Below, piece after piece: positions 33,809 to 43,724 of a DNA stretch of 64,000 bases. A model generated the notes under the pieces. That model was not told the DNA's origin. It made no database searches and saw only the letters and a program-made list of their open reading frames with translations. Both the position numbers and the translations under genes were made by a program. Within the stretch, counting starts at the first letter, position 1. Each line of letters begins with the position of its first letter. This DNA comes from Methylobacterium sp. UNC378MF (GTDB lineage Bacteria > Pseudomonadota > Alphaproteobacteria > Rhizobiales > Beijerinckiaceae): the NCBI RefSeq assembly GCF_900103195.1, contig NZ_FMWU01000003.1, forward strand, positions 248,001-312,000. Direction: 5' to 3'.

Positions 33809-34804
33809 TCACCCCGCGCGCCGCGACGGCAGCCGCAGGCCCGGGGCCGGGCGCTCCAGCAGCACCTCCCGGCGGAAGCGCACCAGCCGCGCCGGCCGGC
33901 CGGCGGCGCCGCTGGTGACGCTCTCGGTCTCCTCCACCAGCCCCTGCTGGGCCACGAGGCGCCGGAAGTTCTGCTTGTGCAGCTGCGTCCCCGACAGGGC
34001 CTCCACGGTCTTCTGCAGCTGCAGCAGGGTGAATTCCGGCGGCATCAGCTCGAACACCACCGGGCGGTACTTGATCTTGCCCCGCAGCCGCCCGATCGCG
34101 GTGGCGAGCACCCGCCGATGGTCGAACGCCATGGGCACGCCGGTCGGATCGTTCGGCAGGGCCGGGCCCGGGTTGCCCCGCGCCTCCGGGATCAGCCCGG
34201 CCTCGAACAGCAGCTCGTAGCGCTCGAGGACGCGCTCCTCGTTCCACGTGCCGCCGTTCATGCCGAAGGTCAGGCCGAGGCGGTCCAGGCGGCGGGTCCG
34301 CGTGGCGCAATCCTCGGGTTCGGACGCCCAGGCGGCGAGCCGCGCCTCGATGGCATCGAGCTGGCGCGGGCGCCCCTGCCGGAAATCCTCGTAGGGCAGG
34401 TAGCGGTACCAGTTCTGCCAAGCGGCCTCGGCGATCCCCGCCGGCCGCTCCTCGCGGACGAGCGCCAGATAGGCCACCGAGAGCGAGTGCACCCCCGACA
34501 CGGTCGCCGTGCCGGAGCGGTCGCGGTCGCCGAAAGTATAGAGCTGCTCCACGTAGCCGAGGCGCTGGTGCGTCTGCCGCTCGACCCAGGCGCGCAGGCC
34601 CCGCTCCAGCGTGGCGTGCTCGGGGACGAGGGGGCCGGCCGGCAGGCCGTCGCCGCGGCCGGGCGCCTGGTCCGGGACCCGGATCGTCAGGGCGCGCGGC
34701 TCCCCCTTGGTCGCGGCGACGATCACCGCGACGAGGCCTACGGAGGAGCGCTCCGGCGGGGCCTGCGCCCCGCGCGCATCCGTCTGCGTCGCGGCACCCT
34801 TCAT
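33809..34804 (-). CDS. nadQ: NrtR-like NUDIX-domain NAD regulator (COG4111, NadQ-like)
   Basis: A 331-residue protein. The N-terminal NUDIX-fold domain (about 20-180) opens VGLVAVIVAATKGEPRALTI but lacks an intact NUDIX box, so it is a sensor rather than a hydrolase. The C-terminal winged helix (about 235-315) includes FTLLQLQKTVEALSGTQLHK and NFRRLVAQQGLVEE, as in NrtR. I recall the COG4111 family as the alphaproteobacterial NAD-biosynthesis regulator NadQ. nadABC are not in the window. An 8-bp palindrome CCTATAGG (34850-34857) upstream may be part of an autoregulatory site. Confidence 0.65.
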   Translation of the reverse strand: MKGAATQTDARGAQAPPERSSVGLVAVIVAATKGEPRALTIRVPDQAPGRGDGLPAGPLVPEHATLERGLRAWVERQTHQRLGYVEQLYTFGDRDRSGTATVSGVHSLSVAYLALVREERPAGIAEAAWQNWYRYLPYEDFRQGRPRQLDAIEARLAAWASEPEDCATRTRRLDRLGLTFGMNGGTWNEERVLERYELLFEAGLIPEARGNPGPALPNDPTGVPMAFDHRRVLATAIGRLRGKIKYRPVVFELMPPEFTLLQLQKTVEALSGTQLHKQNFRRLVAQQGLVEETESVTSGAAGRPARLVRFRREVLLERPAPGLRLPSRRAG

Positions 34805-34996
34805 CGTTCCTCGACCGCCTCTCCCCGGGATACGCCGTAGCGGGTCCCACCTATAGGGGGACAGGATCGCCGCGCGTCAACGCCGCCGTATGACGGAGCG
34901 GGCCCGGCCCGCTTGCCAACGCCGCGAGGGCTGCCCAAACAGGGCCCCGGGAGGGCCGGCACGGAGCCGGCCGGGGCGTATCGAGCGACGACAGCG

Positions 34997-35707
34997 ATGC
35001 CAGCGACCGCCACTTCTCCCGCGACCGGCAGCCGGGCCGTCGACCTGCGGCTCTACGGGCTCCTGGACGTCGGCGTCTGCGGCGCCGACGGGGCGCGGCT
35101 GGCGGAGCTCGGCGCCGAGGCGGTGGCGGGGGGCTGCACCCTGCTCCAGTACCGCGAGAAGGACATCGCCGATGCGCGGGCCGCCCTGGCGCGGATCCGG
35201 GCGATCCTGGCGGCGGTGGGCGGCCGGGTCCCGGTCCTCGTCAACGACCGCGTCGACCTCGCCCTCGCGGCGGGCGCGGACGGGGTGCATCTCGGCCAGA
35301 GCGACCTCCACCCGGCCGACGCGCGCCGGCTCCTGGGGGAGGGCGCGATCATCGGCCTCACCCTGAAGAAGCCCGCCCAGGCCGACGAGCTGTACCGGCT
35401 GCCCGTCGACTATGCCTGCATCGGCGGCGTGTTCGCCACCACCAGCAAGGACAATCCCGACCCGCCGGTGGGCCTGGACGGCTTCGCCAGCATCGCCTTC
35501 CGTGCCCGCCTCGCCCGCGGGGCCGGCCTGCCGCTCGGCGCCATCGCGGGAATCGGCCTCGACAACGCCGCCGCGGTGATCGCCGCGGGGGCGGACGGCG
35601 TCGCGGTGATCACCGCCTTGTTCGGCGCCGAATCCGTGCGGCAGCGTGCCCGCGATCTGCGCGCGCGAATCGACGCCGCCCTGGCCGAGCGGGCGGGCGC
35701 CCGATGA
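34997..35707 (+). CDS. thiE: Thiamine-phosphate synthase
   Basis: ThiE couples HMP-PP and HET-P to thiamine monophosphate. The 236-residue TIM barrel shows [32 protein letters not shown] then HLGQSDLHP, and [31 protein letters not shown] stands where GPxFxTxTK is usual. ATG 34997 is chosen over upstream starts in the GC-rich leader. thiD follows with an ATGA overlap. I see no TPP riboswitch core in the 140-bp leader. Confidence 0.92.
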   Translation: MPATATSPATGSRAVDLRLYGLLDVGVCGADGARLAELGAEAVAGGCTLLQYREKDIADARAALARIRAILAAVGGRVPVLVNDRVDLALAAGADGVHLGQSDLHPADARRLLGEGAIIGLTLKKPAQADELYRLPVDYACIGGVFATTSKDNPDPPVGLDGFASIAFRARLARGAGLPLGAIAGIGLDNAAAVIAAGADGVAVITALFGAESVRQRARDLRARIDAALAERAGAR

Positions 35708-36519
35708 GCACCCCCGCCCCCATCGCGGTGACGATCGCGGGCTCGGATTCCGGCGGCGGCGCCGGCATCCAGGCGGACCTCAAGACCTTCTCGGCGCTGG
35801 GCGTCTACGGCGCCAGCGTGATCACGGCGCTGACGGCGCAGAACACCAAGGGCGTCCAGGGCATCCACGACGTGCCGGCGGATTTCGTCGCCCGTCAGAT
35901 CGACAGCGTGTTCTCCGACCTCGCCGTGAAGGCCGTGAAGGTCGGCATGCTGTCCCAAACCGCGGTGATCGCGGCGGTCGCCGAAGGCCTGGCGCGCCAC
36001 GCCGGGTCGATCCCGGTCGTTCTGGACCCCGTGATGGTGGCCACCAGCGGCGACCGGCTGATCACCGACGCGGCCGTGGCGACGCTCCGCGAGCGGCTGC
36101 TGCCGCGGGCCGACCTGATCACCCCCAACCTGCCGGAGGCCGCGGTGCTCCTCGGCGAGGCCGTCGCGACGGACCCGGCGACGATCGTGGCCCAGGCGCG
36201 CCGGCTCCTGGCCCTCGGCGCCCGGGCGGTGCTGATCAAGGGTGGCCACGGCACGGGGCGCGAGAGCATCGACCACCTCGTCACCGCGGACGGCGCCCTG
36301 CGGACCCTGTCGGCGCCGCGGATCGCCACGCGCAACACCCACGGCACCGGCTGCACGCTCTCGGCCGCGGTGGCGGCGGGACTCGCCCAGGGCCTGGCGC
36401 TGCCCGAGGCGGTGGCGGACGCCAAGGATTACCTCACGGCCGCCCTCGCGGCGGCGGACAGCCTGGCGGTCGGGACCGGGCACGGGCCGGTCCACCATTT
36501 CCACGCCGTCTGGTCGTAG
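35704..36519 (+). CDS. thiD: Hydroxymethylpyrimidine/phosphomethylpyrimidine kinase
   Basis: ThiD phosphorylates HMP and HMP-P to supply ThiE. The 271-residue ribokinase-fold protein has [49 protein letters not shown] and the C-terminal [18 protein letters not shown] with the catalytic Cys/Asp region. The start overlaps the thiE stop by 4 nt, so the two are translationally coupled salvage/assembly genes. Confidence 0.94.
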   Translation: MSTPAPIAVTIAGSDSGGGAGIQADLKTFSALGVYGASVITALTAQNTKGVQGIHDVPADFVARQIDSVFSDLAVKAVKVGMLSQTAVIAAVAEGLARHAGSIPVVLDPVMVATSGDRLITDAAVATLRERLLPRADLITPNLPEAAVLLGEAVATDPATIVAQARRLLALGARAVLIKGGHGTGRESIDHLVTADGALRTLSAPRIATRNTHGTGCTLSAAVAAGLAQGLALPEAVADAKDYLTAALAAADSLAVGTGHGPVHHFHAVWS

Positions 36520-36643
36520 ACCGGTCGGGCGCCGGCGCTTTCCGGTGCGCATACCGCCCGCCGCCTTGCAACCGGGCAGCGATTGCGTTTGAAGAAGCGC
36601 ACGATCGTTCGGATAATGGAACGGCGCAGGCGGATCGGGAACG

Positions 36644-37270
36644 ATGCAGGATCAGGCGGAACGGCCCGACCGGGCGCGGGGGCGCGACCTGCTGACCGGG
36701 GCGCAGGTCCTCTCCGGCCAGCTCGGCAAGACCATCCAGCGGTTGCGCAAGGCCTACAACCTGTCGCTCTCGGAACTGGCCGAGCAATCAGGCGTGGCCA
36801 AGTCAATCATCAGCCAGATCGAGCGCAACGAGACCAACCCGACGCTCGCGACGATCTGGCGCCTGTCGCAGGCGCTCGACGTGTCCATCGAGCGGGTTCT
36901 GGCTACCGGCGACGAGGAGCCGTTCATCGAGAAGACCTCCCGGGCCGACACGCCGATCCTCGTCTCCGAGGACGGGAAGGTGCGGCTGGCGATCATCGGC
37001 TGGCTCAAGACGATCGAGTGGCTGCAATGGTACGAGGTCACGGCCGATCCCGGCGGCCTCCTCGATTCGGACCCGCACCAGCGCGGTTCGGTGGAGTCCC
37101 TGTCGGTCACCGAGGGGGCGTTCGAGGTCGAGATCGGCGGCATCGTGCAGCGGGCGCGGGCCGGCGAGACCCTGCGCTACCGCTGTGACCGGCCCCACCT
37201 CGTGCGCTGCACGGACGGTCCGGCCCGGGCCACCATGGTGGTGATCATGAAGGCCGCCGTGATGGAGTGA
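36644..37270 (+). CDS. XRE-family regulator with C-terminal cupin
   Basis: A 208-residue regulator. The N-terminal HTH_3 (about 28-84) includes RLRKAYNLSLSELAEQSGVA and KSIISQIERNETNPTLATIW. The C-terminal cupin_2 domain (about 130-205) reads RGSVESLSVTEGAFEVEIGG. These proteins sense small metabolites, often amino-acid or polyamine derivatives. GGGA precedes ATG 36644. It is convergent with the AraC gene. Confidence 0.88.
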   Translation: MQDQAERPDRARGRDLLTGAQVLSGQLGKTIQRLRKAYNLSLSELAEQSGVAKSIISQIERNETNPTLATIWRLSQALDVSIERVLATGDEEPFIEKTSRADTPILVSEDGKVRLAIIGWLKTIEWLQWYEVTADPGGLLDSDPHQRGSVESLSVTEGAFEVEIGGIVQRARAGETLRYRCDRPHLVRCTDGPARATMVVIMKAAVME

Positions 37271-37282
37271 GGACCGCGCCGC

Positions 37283-38251
37283 TCATTCGGCGGCGCGCGA
37301 CAGGGCCCGCTGTCTGTAGTCGCGCGGGCCCAGGCCGTAGCGCTCCTTGAACCGCCGGGAGAAATGGGACTGGCTCATGAAGCCGCAGCCATACGCCAGG
37401 GTCCCCAGCGGCATGTGGAGGCAGCCCGGATCGGCCAAGCGCTTGGCGGCCGCCTCCAGCCTGCGGTGCCAGATCCAGTCGGAGATGTGCCGCCCCTGCG
37501 CGCCGAACAGCAGCTGCAGCCGCCGCAGGGACACGCCGGTCGCGGCCGCGAGCCGGGGCGGGTCCAGGCTCGGATCGTGGAGATTGGCCTCGATATAGGC
37601 CTGGGCGCGCTGCATCACGACGCTGTCCCGGACGGGCTGCCGCACCTCCTGCGCGAGCCGCTCCGCGAGGCTGGCGACGATCAGGTCGAGGCCCGTCGAG
37701 ACCAAACTCTCGGCCACCTGCGGCGTCAGCCGGTCTCCCAGACTGAGCAGGTTGCTCAGAAAGGACCGGGTCAGGGTCGCGGTCGGGAGATCGCCGCCGA
37801 CGGTGACGCCGGCGAACAGGCGGGCGGATCCCAGGGACTCCTCCAGCCGCTCCCGCGGGATCCCGATGGCCAGCACCTCGCTGTAGCCGCTGTGCTCGAT
37901 CGTCCAGGGCGTATTCGTATCCCGGATCGAGAAATCGCCGACCCGATCCGTGCTCGATCGATCGTACTGATTTGCGCGCACGTGTCCCGAGAGCACGATG
38001 CTCATGAACAGGTGGTCGGTCTTATGGTTTTCATGGCGAAGCGTGCGCGGTGTCGTGGCCGCACGCAGATTGCGCAGGGCGAATTTCGTGAAGACCAGGC
38101 CGCCGATACTGGTTCCCTCAATCGTCGCGTCAAAGGGCTCGTCGTTGAGACAAGTCTGCGCCATAGGAACCAAGCGATCTTCGCAGACGTCTCGCCAAAG
38201 GCGAAACCTATCCTTTTCCAATACACCTTCGGTTGAAAACAGGGTCTGCAT
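37283..38251 (-). CDS. AraC-family transcriptional regulator
   Basis: A 322-residue regulator. The N-terminal AraC_binding_2-type domain (about 20-190) contains HKTDHLFMSIVLSGHVRANQ. The C-terminal HTH_18 pair (about 215-312) has AAATGVSLRRLQLLFGAQGR and CGFMSQSHFSRRFKERYGLG. ATG 38251 (MQTLFSTEG) is chosen; a 24-codon longer frame exists. The inducer and target genes are not evident, since no divergent operon is adjacent. Confidence 0.87.
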   Translation of the reverse strand: MQTLFSTEGVLEKDRFRLWRDVCEDRLVPMAQTCLNDEPFDATIEGTSIGGLVFTKFALRNLRAATTPRTLRHENHKTDHLFMSIVLSGHVRANQYDRSSTDRVGDFSIRDTNTPWTIEHSGYSEVLAIGIPRERLEESLGSARLFAGVTVGGDLPTATLTRSFLSNLLSLGDRLTPQVAESLVSTGLDLIVASLAERLAQEVRQPVRDSVVMQRAQAYIEANLHDPSLDPPRLAAATGVSLRRLQLLFGAQGRHISDWIWHRRLEAAAKRLADPGCLHMPLGTLAYGCGFMSQSHFSRRFKERYGLGPRDYRQRALSRAAE

Positions 38252-38495
38252 CGCGGCAGCCGTATGACCGCGATTGCTGCAAACTGCAACCGCGATCCGT
38301 CCACGCACGACGCCGCGGGACACGGACCGATCGGCAGGAATTCCCGCGCGCTCACGATGAATCGTCGGGCTCGTCCCATCGCCCGTCGCGCCTGACGGAC
38401 CGCGGAGTGGATCCGCACGGCTGGCATTCGGGGAGACGTTCTATCGTGAACGCCCTGGCCCCGCGGACGCGTCGGCGACGGCCAGCCTCGGGGCG

Positions 38496-39080
38496 TCAGC
38501 GCCCGCTATTCACCCACCGCACCACGTCGGCCAGCACGGTGGTCAACGCCTGGTCGAGGGCGCGGGCGCCGTTGCCGGCGTCGACCTTGGCCACCGGCAC
38601 CCGGGCCGTGAAGATGCGGGCCGCCGTCACCTTGCCGGTGCCATCGGCGACGAGCTTCAGCGACAGGTCGACCACCGCCTCGCCGGTCCCGGCCTGGACG
38701 TCGAAGGCACGGATCTCGCTGATCAGCTGGTAGTCGGCCACGACCTTATCGCCGGGCCGGCTCACCGAGCGGAGCCGGCCGGAATTCTCCAGGCTCTGGA
38801 TGAGCCGCGTCTGGATCAGCCGCGGCAGCCGGTCGGCCCATTGGCCGCCGCCCAGGAAGGAGAGCGCCCCGCCATTCTCGCGCACGATGATCCGGTCGGC
38901 CTCGAAGGGCTGGATGCTCACCGGCTCCGAGACCGCGATCGACCGGCCGGCCGCGACCGGCCGCCCCGCGGACGGCAGCGCCGCGAGGTCGAAGGTGAGG
39001 GGCGCCGCGCCGCCGCAGCCGCCCAGGAGGGCGGCGAGCAGCACGGCGGCGGCGATGTGGGACGAGCGGACCATACGCAT
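38496..39080 (-). CDS. PqiC-type ABC transport auxiliary lipoprotein
   Basis: A 194-residue lipoprotein, with signal MRMVRSSHIAAAVLLAALLG and lipobox GGC. The ABC_trans_aux/PqiC-like body (about 25-190) contains AVSEPVSIQPFEADRIIVRE and GGGQWADRLPRLIQTRLIQS. In the MCE lipid-transport systems such proteins sit at the inner leaflet of the outer membrane. It is the last gene of the mlaE-mlaF-mlaD operon read on the minus strand. Confidence 0.85.
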   Translation of the reverse strand: MRMVRSSHIAAAVLLAALLGGCGGAAPLTFDLAALPSAGRPVAAGRSIAVSEPVSIQPFEADRIIVRENGGALSFLGGGQWADRLPRLIQTRLIQSLENSGRLRSVSRPGDKVVADYQLISEIRAFDVQAGTGEAVVDLSLKLVADGTGKVTAARIFTARVPVAKVDAGNGARALDQALTTVLADVVRWVNSGR

Positions 39081-39195
39081 GACCTGAAGGACCCCGCCGG
39101 CGAACGGCGGAGCTGTATAAGCTATGCGGTTAAAACTAATCCGCCGTGGCATCCGTGCCGTGCGCCGGGACACATGCGCCCGGCCACACGCGATT

Positions 39196-40278
39196 TCACC
39201 GCCCGCCGTTGTATTCGGGCAACGATGGCTTGCCGCCGAAGATCACCTGGCTCGGGTCGCGCTCCAGGCTGCGCACCGTGCGGTTGAGGGTGCTCAGCGT
39301 CCGCTGGCCGTCCCCCGACAGGGCCTCCACCTCCCGGCGGCCGGTGCCGCTCAGCCGGCCGAAATTGGCCGAGATGCTGGCGGTGCGCTTGTCGAGGTTC
39401 TCCGACATGGTCCGGAACGCCTTGCCGGCGTCACGCACCGAGATCGCCGCCGCGCGGATCTCCGAGAAGGTGCTGGAGCCTTCCTGGCCGGAGGCCGACC
39501 CCAGGAAGCCCTGCGCGCCGTTGAGGACCGCGTCGATCTTGTCGGCCGAGGCGTTGAGCTTGGCGGCGAGGGAGCGGGCATCGTGCAGGCCGGCCTCGAT
39601 GTCGGGGCTGGCCTTGGACAGGGCCGCGGAGAAGCGGTCGGCGTTGTCGATCACGCGGCCGAGCTTGGCCCCGTCCACCGCCTTGACCAGCGCGGAGATG
39701 TTCGGGCCGGCATCCGCCAGCGTCTTCGAGAAGGTCTCGACATTGGCGAGCGACCGGTTGATCGCCCCCTCGTTGGCGGAGACGAGCCGGTCGAGCCGGG
39801 CCAGCATGTCGTCGGCCCGCTGCGCCACCTGGCGTGCCAGCGCCATCATGTCCTGCATGTCGGAGGAATCGGCGAAGATCGTCGGCGGCTCGCCGTTGGC
39901 CATCGGGGCCAGCACCGGCGCGTCGGCATTGCCGCCCGACAGGGAGATCACCGAGACGCCGGTGAGCATCGCCGAATCGAGGCGGGCGCGGGTGTCGGCC
40001 CGGAGCGGCGTCGCGGGATCGACCTTGATCGTGGCGAGCACCCGGCGGGGATCCTGCGGGGCGAGGCGGATATCGGTGACCTCACCGACCTTGATGCCGT
40101 TGAAGTTCACGCTCGAGCCGCGCGACAGCCCCCCGACCGAGCCGGAGAAGACGATGCGGACGATCTGGCTGACCTGCCGCGACGAGCCGCCGGAGAGCCA
40201 CAGCACGGTGCCGAAGCCCGCCAGGATGACGGCGATGGTGAAGGCCCCGATGAGGGCGTAATTCGCGCGGGTTTCCAT
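39196..40278 (-). CDS. mlaD: MlaD/MCE-domain lipid transport protein
   Basis: A 360-residue periplasmic protein anchored by one N-terminal helix (METRANYALIGAFTIAVILA). The MCE domain (about 38-118) includes FSGSVGGLSRGSSVNFNGIK and VGEVTDIRLAPQDP. A long helical tail of about 240 residues follows with weak heptad character, which could form a tube or coiled coil linking the membranes. It binds phospholipids in the Mla/Pqi type transporters. It belongs to the operon with the ATPase, permease and lipoprotein. Confidence 0.88.
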   Translation of the reverse strand: METRANYALIGAFTIAVILAGFGTVLWLSGGSSRQVSQIVRIVFSGSVGGLSRGSSVNFNGIKVGEVTDIRLAPQDPRRVLATIKVDPATPLRADTRARLDSAMLTGVSVISLSGGNADAPVLAPMANGEPPTIFADSSDMQDMMALARQVAQRADDMLARLDRLVSANEGAINRSLANVETFSKTLADAGPNISALVKAVDGAKLGRVIDNADRFSAALSKASPDIEAGLHDARSLAAKLNASADKIDAVLNGAQGFLGSASGQEGSSTFSEIRAAAISVRDAGKAFRTMSENLDKRTASISANFGRLSGTGRREVEALSGDGQRTLSTLNRTVRSLERDPSQVIFGGKPSLPEYNGGR

Positions 40279-40385
40279 GCGCTCAACCTGCGGTTCTGGC
40301 CGGCGGAGATCCGCCCGGGCCTGCGGCCCCGGCTCCCGGTGGGGAGCAGGGCGGGATCTGGGTGGGGCTGCGATCAGGCATCGGA

Positions 40386-41195
40386 TCAGGCATGAGCCGA
40401 GGCGCCGCCGGTGGCGATGGTCCGGGCGCGCTTGCCGTGGAAGTAGGAGCGCAGCCAGGGATGGTCGCTCGCCAGCATCTCGTCGATCGTGCCGGCCGCG
40501 ATGATCTGGCCGTCGCCGAGCGCCGCGATGCGGTCGCAGGCGGTGTAGAGGCTGTCGAGGTCGTGGGTGACCATGAAGACGGTCAGGCCCAGCGTCTCCT
40601 TGAGGGTCGAGACGAGGTCGTCGAACTCGCCCGCGCCAATCGGGTCGAGGCCCGAGGTCGGCTCGTCGAGGAACAGGATCTCGGGATCGAGCGCGAGGGA
40701 GCGGGCGAGCGCCGCGCGCTTGATCATGCCGCCCGACAATTCCGAGGGCAGCTTGTCGGCGGCGTCGGGCTTCAGGCCGACCATCTCGATCTTGAGCCGG
40801 GCGAACTCGTCGAGGAGGCGCTCGGACAGGTTCAGGTGCTCGCGCATCGGCACCTGGATGTTCTGCTTGACGGTGAGCGCCGAGAACAGGGCACCCTGCT
40901 GGAACAGCACGCCCCAGCGCTGCTCCATCCGGCGCCGCTCGGCATAGGTGAGTTCATCGACGTCACGGCCGAACACCTCGATCGTCCCGGCGCGCTTGGG
41001 GTTGAGTCCCAGGATCGTCCGGGTGAGCACCGACTTGCCCTGACCCGAGGGCCCGACAAAGCCCAGGATCTCGCCGGCGCGGATGTCCAGGCTCAGGCCT
41101 TTGAGGATGTTGCGGTCGCGGAAACCGACCACGAGGTCGCGCACGCGGATGATCGGGGCGGAGGCGTTCGACGAGGCGTTCGACGAGGCATTCAT
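40386..41195 (-). CDS. mlaF: MlaF-type ABC transporter ATPase
   Basis: A 269-residue ATPase with Walker A GFVGPSGQGKSVLTRTILGL, the signature LSGGMIKRAALARSLALDPE, Walker B ILFLDEPTSGLDPI and the switch His in MVTHDLDSLY. The N-terminus has a short NASS repeat (MNASSNASSNAS). It energises lipid movement through MlaE/MlaD. It starts 10 nt after the mlaE gene. Confidence 0.92.
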   Translation of the reverse strand: MNASSNASSNASAPIIRVRDLVVGFRDRNILKGLSLDIRAGEILGFVGPSGQGKSVLTRTILGLNPKRAGTIEVFGRDVDELTYAERRRMEQRWGVLFQQGALFSALTVKQNIQVPMREHLNLSERLLDEFARLKIEMVGLKPDAADKLPSELSGGMIKRAALARSLALDPEILFLDEPTSGLDPIGAGEFDDLVSTLKETLGLTVFMVTHDLDSLYTACDRIAALGDGQIIAAGTIDEMLASDHPWLRSYFHGKRARTIATGGASAHA

Positions 41196-41205
41196 CGGGG
41201 CGCCC

Positions 41206-42360
41206 TCAGAAGTCGATCGCGGCGAAGAACACCGCGAACAGGCCGTCGAGGACGATGACCATGAAGATGGATTTCACCACCGACGCAGTGACGTGGCGGC
41301 CGAGCGATTCCGCGGAGCCCTCGACCGCGAAGCCCTCGATCGTGGCGATCACCCCGATGGTCAGCGCCATGAACGGCGCCTTGATCAGGCCGACCATGAC
41401 GTGGTGGACGCCCACCGCCGCCTGGAGCCGGACCAGGAACTGGTCGAGGGTCAGGCCGCCGTAGAGCATCGCGGTGAGGCCGCCGCCGGCGAGCGCCGCG
41501 AGGTCGCCGATCAGGGTCAGCATCGGCAGACCGATCATCAGGGCGAGCACCCGGGGCACGATCAGGATCTCGACCGGATCGAGGCCCATGACCCGCAGGG
41601 CGTCGACCTCCTCGCGCATGCGCATGGAGCCGATCTCGGCGGTGATCGCCGAGCCGGAGCGGCCGGCAACCATGATCGAGGTGAGCAGCACGCCCATCTC
41701 GCGCAGGATCAAGAGGCCGATCAGGTTGACCACGAAGGTCTGGGCGCCGAAGCGCTGGAGCTGGAAGATGCCCTGCTGGGCGACGATGCCGCCCACGAGG
41801 AACGAGATCAGCACGATGATCGGCGTGCCGTTGAGCGCCACCTGCTGGATCTGGTTGATCAGGGCGTTGCCGCGGAACGTGCCGGGCCGCAGGGCGACGC
41901 GGCCGCAGGCGGCGATCAGCTCGCCCAGGAAGGCGAGGGCGGTGACGAATTCGTGGCCGCCCTGCACGGTCTGGCGCCCGGTGGCGTCGAGCAGGCCGAT
42001 GACCGGCCCGTGCCGCCGCGGTGCCGGAGCGTCAGGCTCGCGCAGGCGCACCTCGCTCAGCAGGGTGCGGTGCTCCGGCCGTGCGTTGAGATAGGTGAGG
42101 GTGCTGCCCGCCTGCGCGATCTCGGCGCGGGTCCGCTCCAGCACCCAGGCGCCGAGCGTATCGAGGCGCGCGATCCCCGACAGGTCGACCGCCACCGGCC
42201 CGGCGCGGCCGGCCGCCGCGATGCCCGCGGCCGCGGCCTCGACGGCCGGTGCCTGGTCGGCGGTCCAGCGGCCGTCGAGCACCAGCCGGCCGTCGGCCGA
42301 CCGCTCCCGCAGCGCGGCGCCGGCCAAGGCGCCGGGAACAGTGCCCTCGCTCAGCAACAC
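41206..42360 (-). CDS. mlaE: MlaE-type ABC permease with fused N-terminal STAS domain
   Basis: A 384-residue protein. Residues about 15-115 are a STAS/anti-sigma-antagonist-like domain (VAVDLSGIARLDTLGAWVLE). Residues about 130-384 are the MlaE permease with EMGVLLTSIMVAGRSGSAIT and AEIGSMRMREEVDALRVMG. This fusion combines the functions of MlaB and MlaE of Escherichia coli in one chain. GTG 42360 is preceded by GGAG. It is the first gene of the four-gene lipid transport operon. Confidence 0.9.
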   Translation of the reverse strand: MLLSEGTVPGALAGAALRERSADGRLVLDGRWTADQAPAVEAAAAGIAAAGRAGPVAVDLSGIARLDTLGAWVLERTRAEIAQAGSTLTYLNARPEHRTLLSEVRLREPDAPAPRRHGPVIGLLDATGRQTVQGGHEFVTALAFLGELIAACGRVALRPGTFRGNALINQIQQVALNGTPIIVLISFLVGGIVAQQGIFQLQRFGAQTFVVNLIGLLILREMGVLLTSIMVAGRSGSAITAEIGSMRMREEVDALRVMGLDPVEILIVPRVLALMIGLPMLTLIGDLAALAGGGLTAMLYGGLTLDQFLVRLQAAVGVHHVMVGLIKAPFMALTIGVIATIEGFAVEGSAESLGRHVTASVVKSIFMVIVLDGLFAVFFAAIDF

Positions 42361-42409
42361 CCTTAACTCCTCGATCGAGGCACCACCCTGCCCGGCGGTT
42401 ATGACGACA

Positions 42410-43678
42410 TTACGGTTGACGATCCGTCTCCAACCTCACCCCCGGTGCGCGGCGGGAGGCCAGGGCGAGACCCAGGCCCGCGGCCGCCAGCGGCGCCATC
42501 AGCAGGAAGGCGAGGGGGCCGCCGGCCCGGTAGGCGAGGCCGCTTCCCAAGGTGGCGACCACCGAGATCCCGGCATTGACGGCGCTGAGCGTGCCCTGCG
42601 CCCGGCCGCGGGCACCGTCGGGCGCGTTGGCCGAGACCGCCGCCATGGCACCGAGCTGCGTCGCCCCGAAGGTCAGGCCGTGAAGGCACTGGAGCGGCAC
42701 CAGCGCGGCGAGATGGTCGCCGAGGAGGTACATGCCGCACGCGCGCAGGATCGCCGCGACGGCCCCGGCGCCGAGGAGCCGCACCGGGCTGCGCCAGGCG
42801 GCGGGCAGGGCGGGCAGGGCGGCGAACAGGGCGATCTCGGCCAGCACGCCCGTCGCCCAGAGCGAGCCGATCCAGGCCGGCGGGATCCCCTGGCTCGTCC
42901 AGTAGATGCTGCCGAACCCGTAGATCGCCCCGTGGCTCGCCTGGATCGCGGCGGCCGCGCCGATGCACAGCCAGAGCTTCAGCGGCAGCCGGGGGCGGCC
43001 GGATCCCTCCGCCGCCGCCGGCAACGCCGTCACCGCGCGGCTGCGCCAGGCCACCACCGCCGCGCCGAGGGCGAGGCCGGTCAGCAGCAGCGGCACGGCG
43101 AGCCGCCCGCCGAGCGCCGAGAGCAGGACCCCGCCCGCGAGGTTCGCCATCAGGAACGCGACGGAACCCGCCATCCGGATCCGCGAATAGGCGAGGCGGC
43201 TGTCCCGGCGCACGGCCGCGAGGGTCAGATAGTCGATGCAGGGCACCAGCGGCGCGCCGGCGACCGCGTTGAGCACGATCAGCACGGCGAGCCACGGCCA
43301 GGCGATCCCGGCCGCCGCGGGCATCAGCGCGTAGGTCAGGCTGAGGGCGAGGCTGCCGAGCAGGATCAGCCGCCGGGGCCCCAGTCCGCGGTCGAGGAGC
43401 GCCATCAGCGGCGCCGTGGCGGCGATTCGGGTGGCGATCGGCAGGGCGAGCAGCAGGCCGATCACCCCGGCATCGAGGCCGAGCGCGTCGAGCCACATGG
43501 GCATGAACGGCATGGCGATGCCGATCTCGGTGAACACCACGGCATAGAGCAGCGACAGGCGCGCCGGGCCGGACGGGCGGGGCAAGGCGGGTCTCGACGG
43601 GAGGGGGCGGGAGGCGGAAGGCCGCCCGTAAGCGCCCGTTAAAGGGACTCTGTCAAATTCCCGGGGATTGAGGCGCAC
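42410..43678 (-). CDS. MFS transporter (HcaT/PPP-like)
   Basis: A protein of up to 422 residues with 12 hydrophobic segments, beginning near LSLLYAVVFTEIGIAMPFMP. RIAATAPLMALLDRGLGPRR is an MFS motif A-like loop. SYWT-type SIYWTSQGIPPAWIGSLW and GLTFGATQLGAMAAVSANAP resemble the phenylpropionate-permease (PPP/HcaT) branch. The start is uncertain: GTG 43678 gives a 40-residue hydrophilic lead, while a TTG about 30 codons later is nearer the first helix. Substrate is unknown. It is divergent from the CheZ-like gene. Confidence 0.78.
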   Translation of the reverse strand: MRLNPREFDRVPLTGAYGRPSASRPLPSRPALPRPSGPARLSLLYAVVFTEIGIAMPFMPMWLDALGLDAGVIGLLLALPIATRIAATAPLMALLDRGLGPRRLILLGSLALSLTYALMPAAAGIAWPWLAVLIVLNAVAGAPLVPCIDYLTLAAVRRDSRLAYSRIRMAGSVAFLMANLAGGVLLSALGGRLAVPLLLTGLALGAAVVAWRSRAVTALPAAAEGSGRPRLPLKLWLCIGAAAAIQASHGAIYGFGSIYWTSQGIPPAWIGSLWATGVLAEIALFAALPALPAAWRSPVRLLGAGAVAAILRACGMYLLGDHLAALVPLQCLHGLTFGATQLGAMAAVSANAPDGARGRAQGTLSAVNAGISVVATLGSGLAYRAGGPLAFLLMAPLAAAGLGLALASRRAPGVRLETDRQP

Positions 43679-43724
43679 CGGGGCGGGCCGCCACTGCGCC
43701 CGCCGTCAGCGTCCAGAGAGGCCC

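Noticed and set aside
34849..34996. TPP riboswitch ahead of thiE
   Set aside because: No CUGAGA or ACCUG-AUCUGG core elements are present in the leader.
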